Source of the DNA: Enoplosus armatus
Lineage: Eukaryota > Chordata > Actinopteri > Centrarchiformes > Enoplosidae
DNA length: 64,000 nucleotides
NCBI RefSeq assembly: GCF_043641665.1
Contig: NC_092186.1
Location: 22,793,501-22,857,500 of the forward strand
Direction: 5' to 3'
In this document: positions 51,669-63,440 of the stretch, piece after piece
How positions within the stretch are numbered: position 1 is the stretch's first letter
Layout of the letters: each line of letters opens with the position of its first letter
Translations under genes and position numbers: made by a program
Notes under the pieces: model-generated
Seen by the model: only the letters and a program-made list of their open reading frames with translations
What the model was told of the DNA's origin: nothing
The model's database searches: none

Positions 51669-51674
51669 TTTATT
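51669..51674 (-). terminator. gpsm2: Poly(A) signal of gpsm2-type gene
   Basis: TTTATT on the + strand, AATAAA on the gpsm2 strand, 860 bases after its stop codon at 52534-52536. It lies 25 bases from the opposing mcoln3 signal. Confidence 0.6.
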
Positions 51675-52533
51675 TCTCCATTCTCAGGAGAAGGTATCAA
51701 TATAAAAACTAAAATAACGTTTCTTTTCTCTTTTTTTTTTCCCCCTCACACTAGCTAATCCCTTGTAAAATCTTGTTACAACAACAACAAAAAAATCCCA
51801 TTTCAGTTCATGGCAATAACTCCACGCAAACAACCTATAACAATGTAAAACCGTCTTTAAGTCTTCCAAAGCAATATCGGGAAGCAGGTTCTATAAATGA
51901 CTCCACCAGTCAACAGTGCAGCAGTAGCGGTAGATGTGGACCTTATTTCCCCAGAGAAGAATTATCAGTTGAACCTCTGAGTTATTGTTGGAGGGGTCTG
52001 AGATGAATTCAAACCAAGATGTACCACTCTGAAAGATTTAATCACGCATTGGGCAAAACAGGCTGTGAAATGTTCCAATTAGCTTAACTGCAAAACGCCC
52101 GAGACGCGCTCTAATAACCCTTATGTCCGTCATCAGGAAGCAGAAATCCCTTCGGTTTGGCCTGTATTTAGAACGCAGTACTTTTTTAGTCCAAACACGA
52201 ACCACCATAACCCACAGTTTGTAGGAGTGGCTTGATGCAAGCCTCCAGAGTTGGCAGACGTCATCTAAAAAAAACAAGTCCAGAAGAAAACGTGAAAACG
52301 TCTTGAAAACCAACATTTCCCAGGATTTACAGTTGCAATGGCCAGCTCTGTGCTGTCTGAGACCTTGATTCCTTATAGTGTCCCTTGTGTTCTTGGCAGT
52401 CTCACAGGAACGTTGTCAGGACAATCCAAAAAGGCATCAAGAGCATTGTGGGCTACAAAAAAACAAAAAAACCCTCTTGATAAATATTAAAAAAGTGTTA
52501 TCCTGAGACGATATGAAAAAGTCACCCATGGAG

Positions 52534-54558
52534 TCAGTCTGGTTTGGATTGGGTGACAGCGGGGGGCGGCAGGACTCGCTGCTCTTCCATCCTGTTGGAC
52601 TGGGAACGCAGGATGAGACTGAAAAAATCCTCATCTGGAACAGTTGGTCCCTTAGTTTTAGAAGGTGGAGCAGCGCACCTCTGGTCGTTCAGTCGGGAGC
52701 CCTAAAACATTGATGAGAGACAAAGAGTGCAGTTCTATTGGCTGACGCTTACAAACAGTTTGGCACGAGTAGTCATGTATGTATGCATCACTACCAAGAA
52801 AACCTTATTAAATGAGATCTGTTAGATGTTGTACACTTTGTATTTGAGATATCTAGAATAATTCTGCTTATTTGGATGTGATCAATTCAATGTTCCTGAG
52901 TAATGGCAGGAAAGAAATATTAAAATCAAGCCCGTCTTCTGCACAGCAACCACCCGACTGCTTTGACATGATATACCAGTGACACGTTGGGCGTCTGAAG
53001 TCATGTAGTTTTCAGTGATCTCCTGGCAACCACTCAGGAACCAAAACACACACAGAAAAGAGTTGAGTCGGGCTCAGGTCAGAAACAAAATAGCGCACCA
53101 GCTGAATGAATATCTATTTGGCTTTTAATGCATCAGCTCTTGAAGGAAAGTTGTTTTTCTCCCCAGAATGAACAACTAACGATGTCTTCTTGAAATGTAT
53201 TATGAAATAATTCAGAAACTACAGACTAGTAGAATGAAGTGTATATCTATAATGTGGAAAATAAAATATGCAATATTCCAGATTTCCTCCTCTCACCTGG
53301 CACTTTACCAGCATGTCGAAGAAGACATCATCCCCCTCCGGCGGCTCAGCGCTTTCCTCGAGGCGACTGTACAGGGAGGGTGTGTGATCTGTACTGGGGA
53401 TCGGGGCTGGGAGGAAGACCTTAGTATTAGTCACGATGCGAGTAGCAGCAGCAGTAGCAGATACGGAGGGCGATGACGACCAGCGTTGCTTTACCTTGTG
53501 GGTGGACTTGATCTGTGCTGGAGGTGGAGGGTGTACGAGGCGGGTTGGAGGTGCTGAGACGTAAGCCAGGAAAATGGCTCAGGCTTACTCGTTGGTCGTC
53601 CAGACGACGGGCCTGGGAGCTGGCCAGCAGCTCCAGGAAATGACCAGGATCCTGCAATGGTGTTTCGCACTCCAAAATAGCTAGAAACAGAGATCGCAAT
53701 GAATATAGTATGGTGTGTCACAGCGAGTTGGGCCTTTTACTCCTCTGCCCAGCGTTTCATTCTGACTTTGTAGAAGGTGAATACAGGAAGAAAGAGCACA
53801 AAAAGGAGGATGGCATGAGCCCTGGTTACAGTTATCTCTATCTCTATCAAATTTAAAGCAACACTCCACTAAAAATCTATCTTTTGAGCATCAAACGCTC
53901 CCCATAGACTTGAATGTTGGCTATAAAAGAATGTAGTTTCATCCTTCATGCGTTATCACAGCCTTCATGCTGTAATACGTTTGCATTTGTGAACATTACA
54001 GAGGAGAGCAATAGGAACCAGTTTTCAGGATGGGAAAGAAAAAAAAAAAGGTCCATTGAACCACAAGTCAAGGATGGAAGCGTTTGATACCCGAATCACT
54101 TTAAGTCATCTTTGACACAAAACCCCCTCCCCCCACAAGGATTAATCACACAACATTTAACATGTAAAAGGACACATTTGTGGACATGCTGCATTCACAC
54201 CATATAGGAGCAGAGGTGGTATCACACAGCAGACTCTGAATATTATAAGTCATCATTAGGAAGAACGTGTAGCTAAATAAGAAAAGACCTTCATCAAGAA
54301 CATTTCCACCCGTACTTCTCCTTGAAAGACGAAGTTGGAGAATCGTCCTATTAAATATGGTGTGAACACGTGAAAACACGAGGGGGCTGACTCACATTTC
54401 CTTTCAGCTACAGGTGGGGTGGAGGAGGGGGAGGAAGGAGCAGGGGGATGGCTCTGGCCATCCAGTAGGGAGCACCTTTGGTCGTCCATTCTGTTGCCCT
54501 GGAAACGAGAGAGGAGGTCGAAAAAGCCATCCTCTCCGATAGTGTCCCGTGATCCCGG
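52534..54558 (-). other. gpsm2: GoLoco cluster of the GPSM2-type protein (exons 11-14)
   Basis: GoLoco 1 ('FFDLLSRFQGNRMDDQRC') is in exon 54558-54396. GoLoco 2 ('FLELLASSQARRLDDQR') is in 53680-53495. GoLoco 3 ('FFDMLVKCQGSRLNDQRC') is split between 53406-53297 and 52701-52534. GoLoco 4 ('FFSLILRSQSNRMEEQR') is in the last exon. The Gln-Arg pair, whose arginine reaches the G-alpha nucleotide site, is intact in all four. The residue before the acidic position is Asn640 in GoLoco 3 where Asp is usual. The protein ends 'TQSKPD', about 20 residues shorter than the human tail. Confidence 0.9.
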
Positions 54559-57500
54559 CTACGGTGTTTAAAAAGAGGAGAGAGGAGATAACAAATAGAC
54601 TTAATAACATGAGAAAAGGGCTCCAGATAATTAGGCTTTTAATGAAATACAGGAAAGAAAAAAGGGAAAACAGCATGTTCAACTCTCCTGTTTACAAAAG
54701 TAATTTTGAGTTTAGGACTAAAACGATGGAGTTTCACTTGATACAAATTAATTAAACTATTCATTTTGAAGCTGAACTGTTCTTTCACAACGAACCGGAG
54801 TCTGACATCGATAATGTGGGAATCGGCGTTTCTGACTCGCGTGTCTCAAAACAAACCGACACGTTTCCTCCCACGGTCTGAGTCTGTGTCATAAGGATGC
54901 ATGTTTTCACCTTTTGTTGAGGCTGGATCATAGCAGACCATAAGCCTCCAGTGGGTTCCAAGGAGGTCGTGAGTGGGCGGGACAATCTACTGTATTTTAT
55001 CATTTAGAAATACCTTAGATGACAGTGGCGAGTCCGGCTCAGGAGCGGAGTGCTCGCCGCGGGTTTCATTCTGGTCTTTAGGAGAGGATTTGTTGTTCTT
55101 CTGCTTCTTGCTCCTCAGCCGGTGGAAGAGGAAGAGCTTAGTCGACGCCTTGATTGTGTTGTTTTTTGAAGACCCGGGGAATACATCCTCCTCCCAGTCC
55201 TGTGCAGTCGAAGGTGCATACAGATCGATCCTTTTAATTCAGCATTACTGACTGTAGGTTAGGAGTGAACTCCGCTAACTTTGGCCTACGTGTTCCTGAA
55301 GCTGTTAACACATGACTGATCAAGACATCTGCCACGCACCAAATTCAGGGAAACCGAACCCACAATTTAACATGCGTCATTTAGCACTTCAATCGTCAGA
55401 ACAGCAGTTTGTCAAAAGAAATTAACCATATCATTTGCCTCTTAAATGAATTATCCAAAAAATAAGACAAGTCAAGTAGAACAGTGCTTACAGTTGGAAG
55501 TTACATTTTTTTTATGTAAAATACCAACCGGGAACGTATATGTATGGAATCTAAACAGTTGAACCGTTTCATTTGTTTGACAGGTTTTGAAATCAGAGTG
55601 AGCAACTTCCACTGCGTTGCACTGCATTAAACACACACTGCGTACTTCCCATCGTAAGTTACACGTTGTGTAAGTATTTTTTATACATACCGGATGTGCT
55701 GGTGAGTCTTCGGTTTGATTTTTGTCGGGACTTGAACTCAGCACCAGGTTCTCTGCGCTGCCTCTTCTCCTTGATGGAGAACTGACCACTGAAACAAAAA
55801 TACAAAGTTCAGATCAAGATCACCTCCTGGCAAACATGCTGCTGAAAAAAAAACGTAGTGTCTTGACAGCTTTTCTGAGGGGTGCAGCTTTACCTGCGAG
55901 GTTGGGGTAACCCTGGAAGCTTGCCGACAGAGCAGAGCTGTTGGCGTTGCGGAAGATGTTGGGGTGGAGGTTGGAGTTGGACTTCAGGCCTACGACCAGC
56001 CGAAGGTCTGACAAGTTCATCCTGGCTGTCACCTCACCGCTTTTGTCTCCAGTCTGCAACACCAGCAGCATCAAAGGTGTAATGTGAACAAGGCTTAATG
56101 GGAGCATATGACTCCAAAGAATAGACAAAATCTACTTTTGCTGGATTTATTTTTACACTGACTTTCCATAAGAATTCTTAATGATGCATTCAGTACAAAG
56201 AAGCTATTATTCCCTGCTGTTCCCAATACAACCAGTAGAGGGGGGTGTTGCCTGATAGCAGCTACAGATTGGTCTCTGAGGGAGGAGGTAGTAGACCATG
56301 AACAGTCACCTCTTTGGCAATTTCCAGATGTTTCTCCGCAAAGTACATGGCTTGCTGATGATTCCCCAGGGCGGTGTGGGCATTTCCTAGACTCCAGTAC
56401 GCTCTTCCTTCACCGACTCTGCAGCGAGACACAGAGGGAAACAGGCTGAGCAACTTCAGTCGAGATTATGCAAGGCCGGTAGGGGCATTCATCAAACTAT
56501 CACGCAGCACAATCGCAACAACCTGATCCTAACATGCGCTTGCGCTCATTACGCAGCAATTCCACGTTTATCGTGAAAATCTCACATCCGTGTACACATT
56601 TTAAAGAACGTAAGAATACCGTAGGTTCTGCTCATAGGGAGAATATCTGTGTGAGCAACTATAATGTCCCATTTTATACCTTTTAAGTGTCTTAAATGGC
56701 TTAATATGGCTGTGGCAAGCTTATACTACCAGAGATCTTGGTTCCTTTTCCTAAGACTATAAAAATAAAGAGGTACTCCCACACTAGGAATTGCAGCGTG
56801 CCTTGTTAGCAGAGATATAGTAGAGGAGAAGCCTATACAGAAGGACTTTATCTGTAAAATGAACCAAAAAATGTTTTCAGGCTGACACATCTTTTGATTG
56901 GCCTTCTTGTGTAAAACTGATTATATATTTTGCATAAAATGTGTCTTTTGTGAATAGAAAGTCTATTTTTCTTTCTGCCTGCCTAATAAAGACCTGTTTG
57001 AACATCTTCGCTGTTGGATCCTTTTAGGTAGTCTTCATAGTGGCCTCTCTTGGCTGGTGTTCTGCGTTAATGACATTAAACTCCCGCCGACTGCGGCTTC
57101 CTTGTGACTTTGTCTGGTTTTCAGTGTTTCTGCAGTTTACTGTGGCTTCATGGGTGTGAGCAGTAACAACACCAGATTAAAGGTAATTAGTTCAGGGGCC
57201 ACCCACATTCGCACTGCACGTGCTCATTATACTTCAGAAGACGGTTTGGCGGAAACCTGACAGCAAATGGCTTTTACGGCCGATACCTGTCGTTGAGGTT
57301 CTGAGCAATGACCAGATGTTTGAGATGGTAATCAATGGCTCTCTCATAGTCCTGAAGTAGTGTGTAGGTGTTGCCCAGACTGTAACAGGCCTGGGCCTCC
57401 ACTGCTTTGTCCTTCAAAAGCCTGGCCAGCTGCAGAGTCCTCCTGAGGGCGAAAACAGAGGAGGAGGAAGAAGGTCAAAGAATGTCTAGGGTGGGAGCAG

Positions 57501-60500
57501 CAGAATGATAGTTATCTGCTCCCTTTCTTTTCTTCCTTTGTTGACATTTTCCAAGAAAATGCTGGAGTAAGGGATTAAACACTTTTGAATTTAGAACAAC
57601 TACATATCTGTGCCCATATCTGTGGTTGTCATGAATGACTGTATTGCATTCAGAACTTTGTTTGTCTTCTTTATATAATCAAAACGGTGACACTTTACTT
57701 CAAGTCCCTCTATTTAGCATTTATAAGCAGCAGACAAACATTTACTAAATGGTTTAAACACCACACTGTAATGCACTTGTGAGCAGATTTAAGGACGTGT
57801 TTATTAATGTACAGCATTTGTCAGCAATAATAACTTCTATGAAGACATTTTATATTATGTCATTCATTTTCTGTTTATGCCCTGGCCTCCACTTATGAAC
57901 GCCCACAGGAGGAGTTATAGTTGCTGATAAATACATTAATAAACAGTTACATCTGGTTACATCTACATTATAGTGCATTATAAACCATTTCTTTAATGTT
58001 TATATAATGCTTATGAATTCTAAATAGGGGGACAATGTCTAATGTTGCCAACAAAAGTCAATCTCAGCTGGTGTGACGAACCAATTTCCCCTTGGGGATC
58101 ATTGGAGTGCGATCTGATTTTTCCTTATCTAAGTGATTTACGGTTGTGTATTCATTCGTGCATCCTCTCGCAATCTGTTGCTTCAGCTTTCAGAGCACAA
58201 AAAGTAGAAAACAGAAATAATAATAATAGTGTTTCTGGATCAATGTTAAAACTGTGCCAAAATGACACCAGCATGCTCGTTTGGCGTGTGTAAGTGTGAC
58301 GATGACATGCGGAGATGTCCGCCAATGGCCATCGGGAGTTGAGAAAAGGGCCCCGAGCCTCACTTGTTTACTCACTTGTAATGACCGGCCGCCACTTCAA
58401 ACTGGCTGAGGAATATGTAAGCGTTGCCAAGGTTACAGTGGGCCCTCCTCTCAGCGGACTTATCTCCAAACTCTTTAGCGATGAGCAGCCGCTGCCAAAC
58501 AGTAGGGTGCACATTAGGCTGCCATTAAGGTCAGGATTAACGGGAAACATTTAGAGATAATCGAGAGAGACACAGCCTTCACAGATATTAAAAAAATAAT
58601 AAATAAATCACAAAATGAAAATTTAACTGGATAGAAAAAAGGAAAAAAAACCTTCTAAATCTTCACAAATCTGTCAAGTGTCAACTAATATTGTGACTTT
58701 TCTATCAAAAGGCCTTAGAAATACAGCATAAATAAATACATTTGACATTTGCCACCTACCTTTTCATGAGCAGCTACTGCAGTTTCAAAGTCACCCAGCA
58801 GGTAGTAAGTGTTGCCAAGGTTACCATAGGTACGACCCTGGGCTGCTTTATCACCTAACTCCTTCACCATGCACAGGTTAGCTCTTTGTTTAAAAAAGAA
58901 AACACATTTACACGTTTTGGTACATATAAACATTAATTGCTTAATTTTCACACACACACAAAAACGAGACTTCTTTAAGGATGATATTTCAGGTCATGTG
59001 AGAACTCATAACACCCAGCGAGAACAATCCTCTCCTTTTATTTCCTTGGGATTCATTAACTGGACTAAATATTATATACACACACACACACACTTTGACA
59101 AAATAATCTTGAGCCCATGCGTTTTTGCGAATTTGGCAGCTAGCAAGTGTTGGCATGTGACTTTTAATACTATTTCCAAGGTCAAGACTGAACCTTCCCA
59201 CTCAACATTATAATATATACTATGTAATACCACCATGGCAACAGGTCAGTGCCAGTCGGGGAGAATGTCAGTGGCAGTATTTTCTTTAACAGAACAGAGT
59301 TTGAACAGACAAGCGGGAGCACAACTCAGCAACTCAGAAACACGGGCCAAAGAGCACAAAAGCTGAGGCAGCCATGGTGTGCTTTAGAGACGTGGAGCAA
59401 AACTATTTTGTTCATCCACCAAGCTTAAGAGTATGTTACATTTTATATCCGAGACATTTGGCTGGCAAACTCAACACAAAAAGTAACCACATCAGGAGTT
59501 CAGCGTCTTACCAGAGGATACTTTGACACAAGGTAGAGCAGTGGGCTGATCATATATGCACTAAGTGAAAGCTGCGTACACATAGGATGATAAAATATGA
59601 ATACGGTACTGAGAATTCTGTTGTACATAATTCATCTGAAGCAAAAGGTCTTTATTTGCCCAGCTGAGATCTGGTGCTAAGCAGATTAGTTCAATACGCT
59701 GTATGAGTAATGTCAAAAATGGAGTTCTAGTTTGTTTTCTATTGTTGTTTTTATAAAAACGGTACTGTACATGTGTTTCCCACATGTTTTGTTTTTGTAT
59801 ATGGAGAAGATGCACGTTTTTTAAAATAGCGGTGCCTTTCCTGTGATGGGCCAGATGTTTGGCATGACACAGAAAGAAAAGGTTATTGCAGGGTTCAATC
59901 TCTCACTCTTCGGTCGAGATACTGGCAATTTAACAATCAGGTCTCTTGTATCATTCCGCAGGGCTTTCCAAATAAATGCAAAACAACAGGTAGTCCCCGT
60001 TTAGAAGTAAACAGTGACACGAACTCACTCATAGTACTGTGCAGCTTTCCTCAGGGCTATCCTGGCCTCCTCTGAGAACTCTCCTGGCTCGGCTCCAGTC
60101 CAGCAGATGCCCTTGCCCTTGGCGTGGTAAACGTTCCCGAAATTATACAGCGCTCGGGCCTGCCCAACCTACGGCACGCACACCAGATTTTCACAGACGG
60201 AAACCAGAGTGACCATCGCTGTAATTATATACTTAAAATACACTGACACCAGACCCGCTATTCTAGATGTTGGTGCGTCGACGCTCTCTGGCTGCAGAGC
60301 ATGTCATGTGGTGTGACTGAAAACAAATCTGGATGCCTTTCTTCCAATTTAAAGCAAGAGGGCCTTTTAGGCAACTAAAGTGAACAGTGCAAAGTCATCC
60401 ATTTGCTAAGATAAAACCTCTGAAGGGAGGAATAAAACTTAAAATATAAAACTGAAGGAATGTTTCACCTTCACCTGAAACAAAACAAATATGACCCACC

Positions 60501-61194
60501 TTATCATACATGGACCTGGTGATATCCAAATGCCTTTGGCAACAAACCACAGCTTCATCATACCGTCCCAAAAGCTTCAAGGTGTTCCCAAGGTTGCCAC
60601 TGGCTTTTGCCTCACCAAGCTCATCTCCAATTGTTCTGGGATTTCAAAAGGAGGAGAGAGAGAGAAAAAAAACAAAAAAAAAACATTAGGAAATAATTAG
60701 ACTGGAATATCAGTGGATTACTGAAGTGTATTAGTACGAAAACACAAGAGGCAAGAAAGTAATTTACAGCCGCGAGCAGCAATACAGTGGAGTCGAGTCT
60801 AGCGCTTTAATTATAGGAGAGGAAATGGTGATTAAAAAAAAGTTTTAGCATAGAGTTTACAGTTTAATCCTAGATTATTATTATACTATAAAACTAAAAA
60901 AAAAAAATGAACAGGGTTCAAAGGAGGATATGGTTTTAGAACTAACTAATATTAAGGCTGTGAGCCTGTTTACCTGGTAAGTGTGAGATCATGCCGATGG
61001 TACTCCAGGGCTTTGTTATACTCTTGTAGGTGAAAGTAGGCATTGCCCAGCTGGCTGTAGATGGCGCTGAGGATTTGGAGGTCCTCTGTTCCAACCTGGA
61101 TGGCAGACTCAAAGGAGGACACACCGGCACGATAGTCACCGGCCTTACAGAGCCGCTCGCCTTCCAGAGCCAGGTCCAGACAGGAAGACTCCAT
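52534..61194 (-). CDS. gpsm2: GPSM2/LGN-type G-protein signaling modulator, complete coding region
   Basis: Fourteen coding exons in transcript order: 61194-60974, 60635-60500, 60168-60029, 58883-58760, 58491-58376, 57442-57287, 56418-56310, 56053-55894, 55788-55691, 55199-55014, 54558-54396, 53680-53495, 53406-53297, 52701-52534. They total 2073 bases, 690 residues plus TGA; human GPSM2 has 684. Residues 1 to about 387 form TPR repeats with recurring 'NLGN' and 'SLGN' motifs. Four GoLoco motifs follow at about 492-511, 549-569, 625-644 and 659-678. LGN proteins bind NuMA through the TPRs and GDP-bound G-alpha-i through GoLoco motifs, orienting the spindle and setting apical polarity. 'DTIGEDGFFDLLSRFQGNRM' and the linker favour GPSM2 over GPSM1; teleosts may have a second gpsm2-like paralogue. 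The start at 61194 has a good context (A at -3, G at +4), but see the upstream exon. Confidence 0.93.
53850..54100. repeat. Possible miniature element in gpsm2 intron
   Basis: 'gcatcaaacgctcc' near 53889 and its near-inverse 'ggaagcgtttgatacc' near 54076 bracket about 200 bases without coding capacity. Similar sequence is familiar from teleost introns. The arms are short and imperfect. Confidence 0.4.
55894..61194 (-). other. gpsm2: TPR region of the GPSM2-type protein (exons 1-8)
   Basis: Each exon carries roughly one TPR: 'ILSAIYSQLGNAYFHLQEYN', 'KASGNLGNTLKVLGRYDEAV', 'RALYNFGNVYHAKGKG', 'RTYGNLGNTYYLLGDFETAV', 'RAHCNLGNAYIFLSQFEVAA', 'QACYSLGNTYTLLQDYERAI', 'RAYWSLGNAHTALGNHQQAM' and 'LTARMNLSDLRLVVGL'. 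This order and number match vertebrate LGN. The insertion after 'YHAKGKG' is 'ICWTGAEPGEFSEEARIAL', the variable loop of the family. Confidence 0.9.
57678..58043. repeat. Teleost miniature element in gpsm2 intron
   Basis: 'gtgacactttacttcaagtc', 'ctatttagcatttataagca', 'gtgcattataaaccatttct' and 'tgaattctaaataggggg' match a non-autonomous repeat I recognise as widespread in teleosts. Its ends are loosely inverse ('ctctatttagcatttataag' against 'cttatgaattctaaatag'). Confidence 0.55.
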
Positions 61195-61494
61195 CCTGCC
61201 AGAGAGGTGGGATCACCGTGAGATGTGACAGTGAACTCTGTGTCCGAAAGTCATGATATTGTTGAAATTGCTTTACTATATCCGGAGCATTCCAAAGCCT
61301 CCTCACTCCAGATTTACAACAAAACAAACACTGAGCAGGATACAGTAAATAAAAGAGGCAAAACGAAGGATCAAAAGGAGCTCAATTATACTCCTACTAT
61401 CAGTACACCCAGAGGAAGGGCTTACTATAGTGGTTAGTCTGGACATAGATACAATACTTGAGCCAAAACAGCTTCAATACGATAATAATCTTAA

Positions 61495-61610
61495 CCCAAA
61501 TGTCTTGTTTTATCTGACCAACACTCACACAAAACCAAGAAGATATTCAGTTTACAATGACATGAAACAGAGAAAAAGCAGAAATATCCACATTTGAGAA
61601 GCTGTAACTC
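61495..61610 (+). repeat. Teleost interspersed repeat, 3'-type segment
   Basis: 'tgtcttgttttatctgacca', 'gatattcagtttacaatgac' and 'cacatttgagaagctgtaac' match the second half of a repeat I recognise from many teleost genomes. The first half lies downstream at 61800-61935. Confidence 0.5.
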
Positions 61611-61799
61611 GAGAATGCGCGCCACTTCAGCTCTGAATTCTTCTTACGACTGATTGTCACTTCCTGAGAACGCTCTCATAACTGTGGGAACAGAAGAAAA
61701 AAGGTAGAGCTGGTGGAGCTTTTTAGAAAAAAAGTCATTTGATACGCCGTCACATCGAGAGGATCAAGTAACTTATGAAAGGTGAACTTTGGTCAAAAA

Positions 61800-61935
61800 T
61801 ATTTGAAACGAGCTACAACTAATCATTATTTTCGTAATCACTTCATTTGTGATTTTATTTTCGATCAACTGATTAAACGTTTAGTCTATAAAATGTCAGA
61901 AAATATAGAAAAAGAGCCCAAAGTGATGTCCTTGA
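61800..61935 (+). repeat. Teleost interspersed repeat, 5'-type segment
   Basis: 'gagctacaactaatcattat', 'gattaaacgtttagtctata' and 'aaatgtcagaaaatatagaa' match the first half of the same repeat whose second half is at 61495-61610, in the same orientation but in swapped order. Confidence 0.5.
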
Positions 61936-62319
61936 TTTGTCCTGAAATAATGAACGAACGATTACGCGAGCTCCTCTCGCGCCTCAATGTGGGGCTCCTT
62001 TCTCTCACACCGGCAGCATTCACATACAACACATTCAGAAAACAAGCAGAGAGAAGTCCGGACCATGTGAAGCCAGAGACCAGAAGTGTAAATCCAGAAT
62101 AGGACGGCGCATTTCCTGTCTGTCGTGAGCCTGAAAACTCCCAAAAAAATTACCCTGGGATGGAAATGTGTGTGCCTTGCATTTAACCACGAAGTCAAAG
62201 TAAACTCAGATGTGTCTGTGGTGAGGACTACCATTTTACAACCTCCACACCCTTCCTTCAAAATAAGACCATCTCTTTTTGTCGACTTCAAACCGCCAGT
62301 AATGAAAAAAAAAATAAAA

Positions 62320-62324
<5 letters not shown>

Positions 62325-62354
<30 letters not shown>
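62325..62354. repeat. (AC)15 microsatellite
   Basis: Perfect AC repeat in intron 1 of the gpsm2-type gene. Confidence 0.95.
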
Positions 62355-62357
<3 letters not shown>

Positions 62358-62898
62358 TGAATCCATGGGATTACATCACAAGACTGTAAAACAAATTCGT
62401 CATGCGTGGATGCACAGGTTTTCCATCTGCAGGACTGCGAAGAATAAGGACTTCCACCATTTACTCCATTATATTTGTAGGATGCAGTTTAATGTCTGCT
62501 GAATGTGCTTTATTCCAGCTGACTGATCCTAAATTTGGACCAAACAGCACTCTACTTCTCTGTGTCCAGACCTAGAAAGAGGTTATGTTTACAGACTGAA
62601 TGCCTGTTCTTCTAAACTTGCAGAAACAAAAAAACAGGGCTTTTGAAATACACATTTGAATTGCATCATGATTTTAGCGCATGAGAACACATTCACCAGC
62701 AGGGATTTCCGTTTGAATAATCACAGGTTTATGACTTGGTCAGTGTCACCCACGAAAACTAGTAGATGGTGTTGCCTCAGCGCTCCCTTCTAAGCTGACT
62801 TTTGAGGCCCTGAGAAAACCAGTACCCCCCCCTCCCCCCAAACAAACTCTACCAATGCTTCAGGAAATTAATGGTTAATGTTAAGGTTAAAGTCTGCC

Positions 62899-62938
62899 AG
62901 TCCCAGCAAAGACAACATAGTTTGTCTTTGCTGGGACT
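62899..62938. repeat. Perfect hairpin, 17-base stem and 6-base loop
   Basis: 'agtcccagcaaagacaa' (62899-62915) is followed after six bases by its exact reverse complement (62922-62938). It is in intron 1 of the gpsm2-type gene. Confidence 0.9.
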
Positions 62939-63440
62939 CAGGACTCATTTGTGTGTTATCCTGTCCGCTCCCTGTGTTGAGAAATGGCTAATAACCACAC
63001 GTGGTTTCATACAATTCACATATTCCAAAAACAAAACAAAGAAAACAAAAATTGTCGCGTGCTGTCGATGCAGCCTTTTTAAACTCAGAAGCTTCTGCGT
63101 CAGCACAAGGACAGAAGTATTTAATCTCATCTGGGCAGCAGGGACCTTCTTTCAAAAGTGAAAGTTGATGTAGAGACTTCAGAAACTTACATTGCAACAC
63201 ATCACACACACCTTTTTTTTTTCTTTTTATAGCTCTACACAATTTAAAAAAAATAGACATGCTTGCTCTTGTTGCATAATGTTGTTGTTTGGACAGGTTT
63301 TCCATTATAAAAAATAATTTAAAAAAATCAGAGCTGAATTGTTTCTTTGCCTGGATTAACATGCCTCCCGACATCAAACAGAACAATTCTTTACCTCGCA
63401 GTCAATGTGAAGTGACATACCGACGCCCGGGCTCACATAC

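Larger units (their letters stand above)
61196..63440 (-). other. gpsm2: Intron 1 of gpsm2-type gene
   Basis: This 2.2 kb lies between the exon with the main start codon and a candidate upstream exon. It holds two segments of a teleost repeat (61495-61610 and 61800-61935), a CA repeat at 62325-62354, and a perfect hairpin at 62899-62938. No further coding exon was recognised. Confidence 0.55.

Noticed and set aside
53407..53434. Upstream acceptor for the gpsm2 exon at 53297, with 'VFLPAP' as its start
   Set aside because: It would enter in the wrong phase. The acceptor before 53406 joins correctly to the one-base overhang of the previous exon.
58431..58446. X-box-like GTTGCC-AA-GGTTAC (also near 58814)
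   Set aside because: It fits the RFX consensus but lies in gpsm2 coding exons, where the codons for the recurrent TPR motif Asn-Leu-Gly-Asn produce this sequence by chance.
52534..61194. Assignment to GPSM1 (AGS3)
   Set aside because: The end of the TPR region, the linker and the first GoLoco context match GPSM2 better. A teleost gpsm2-like paralogue remains possible.
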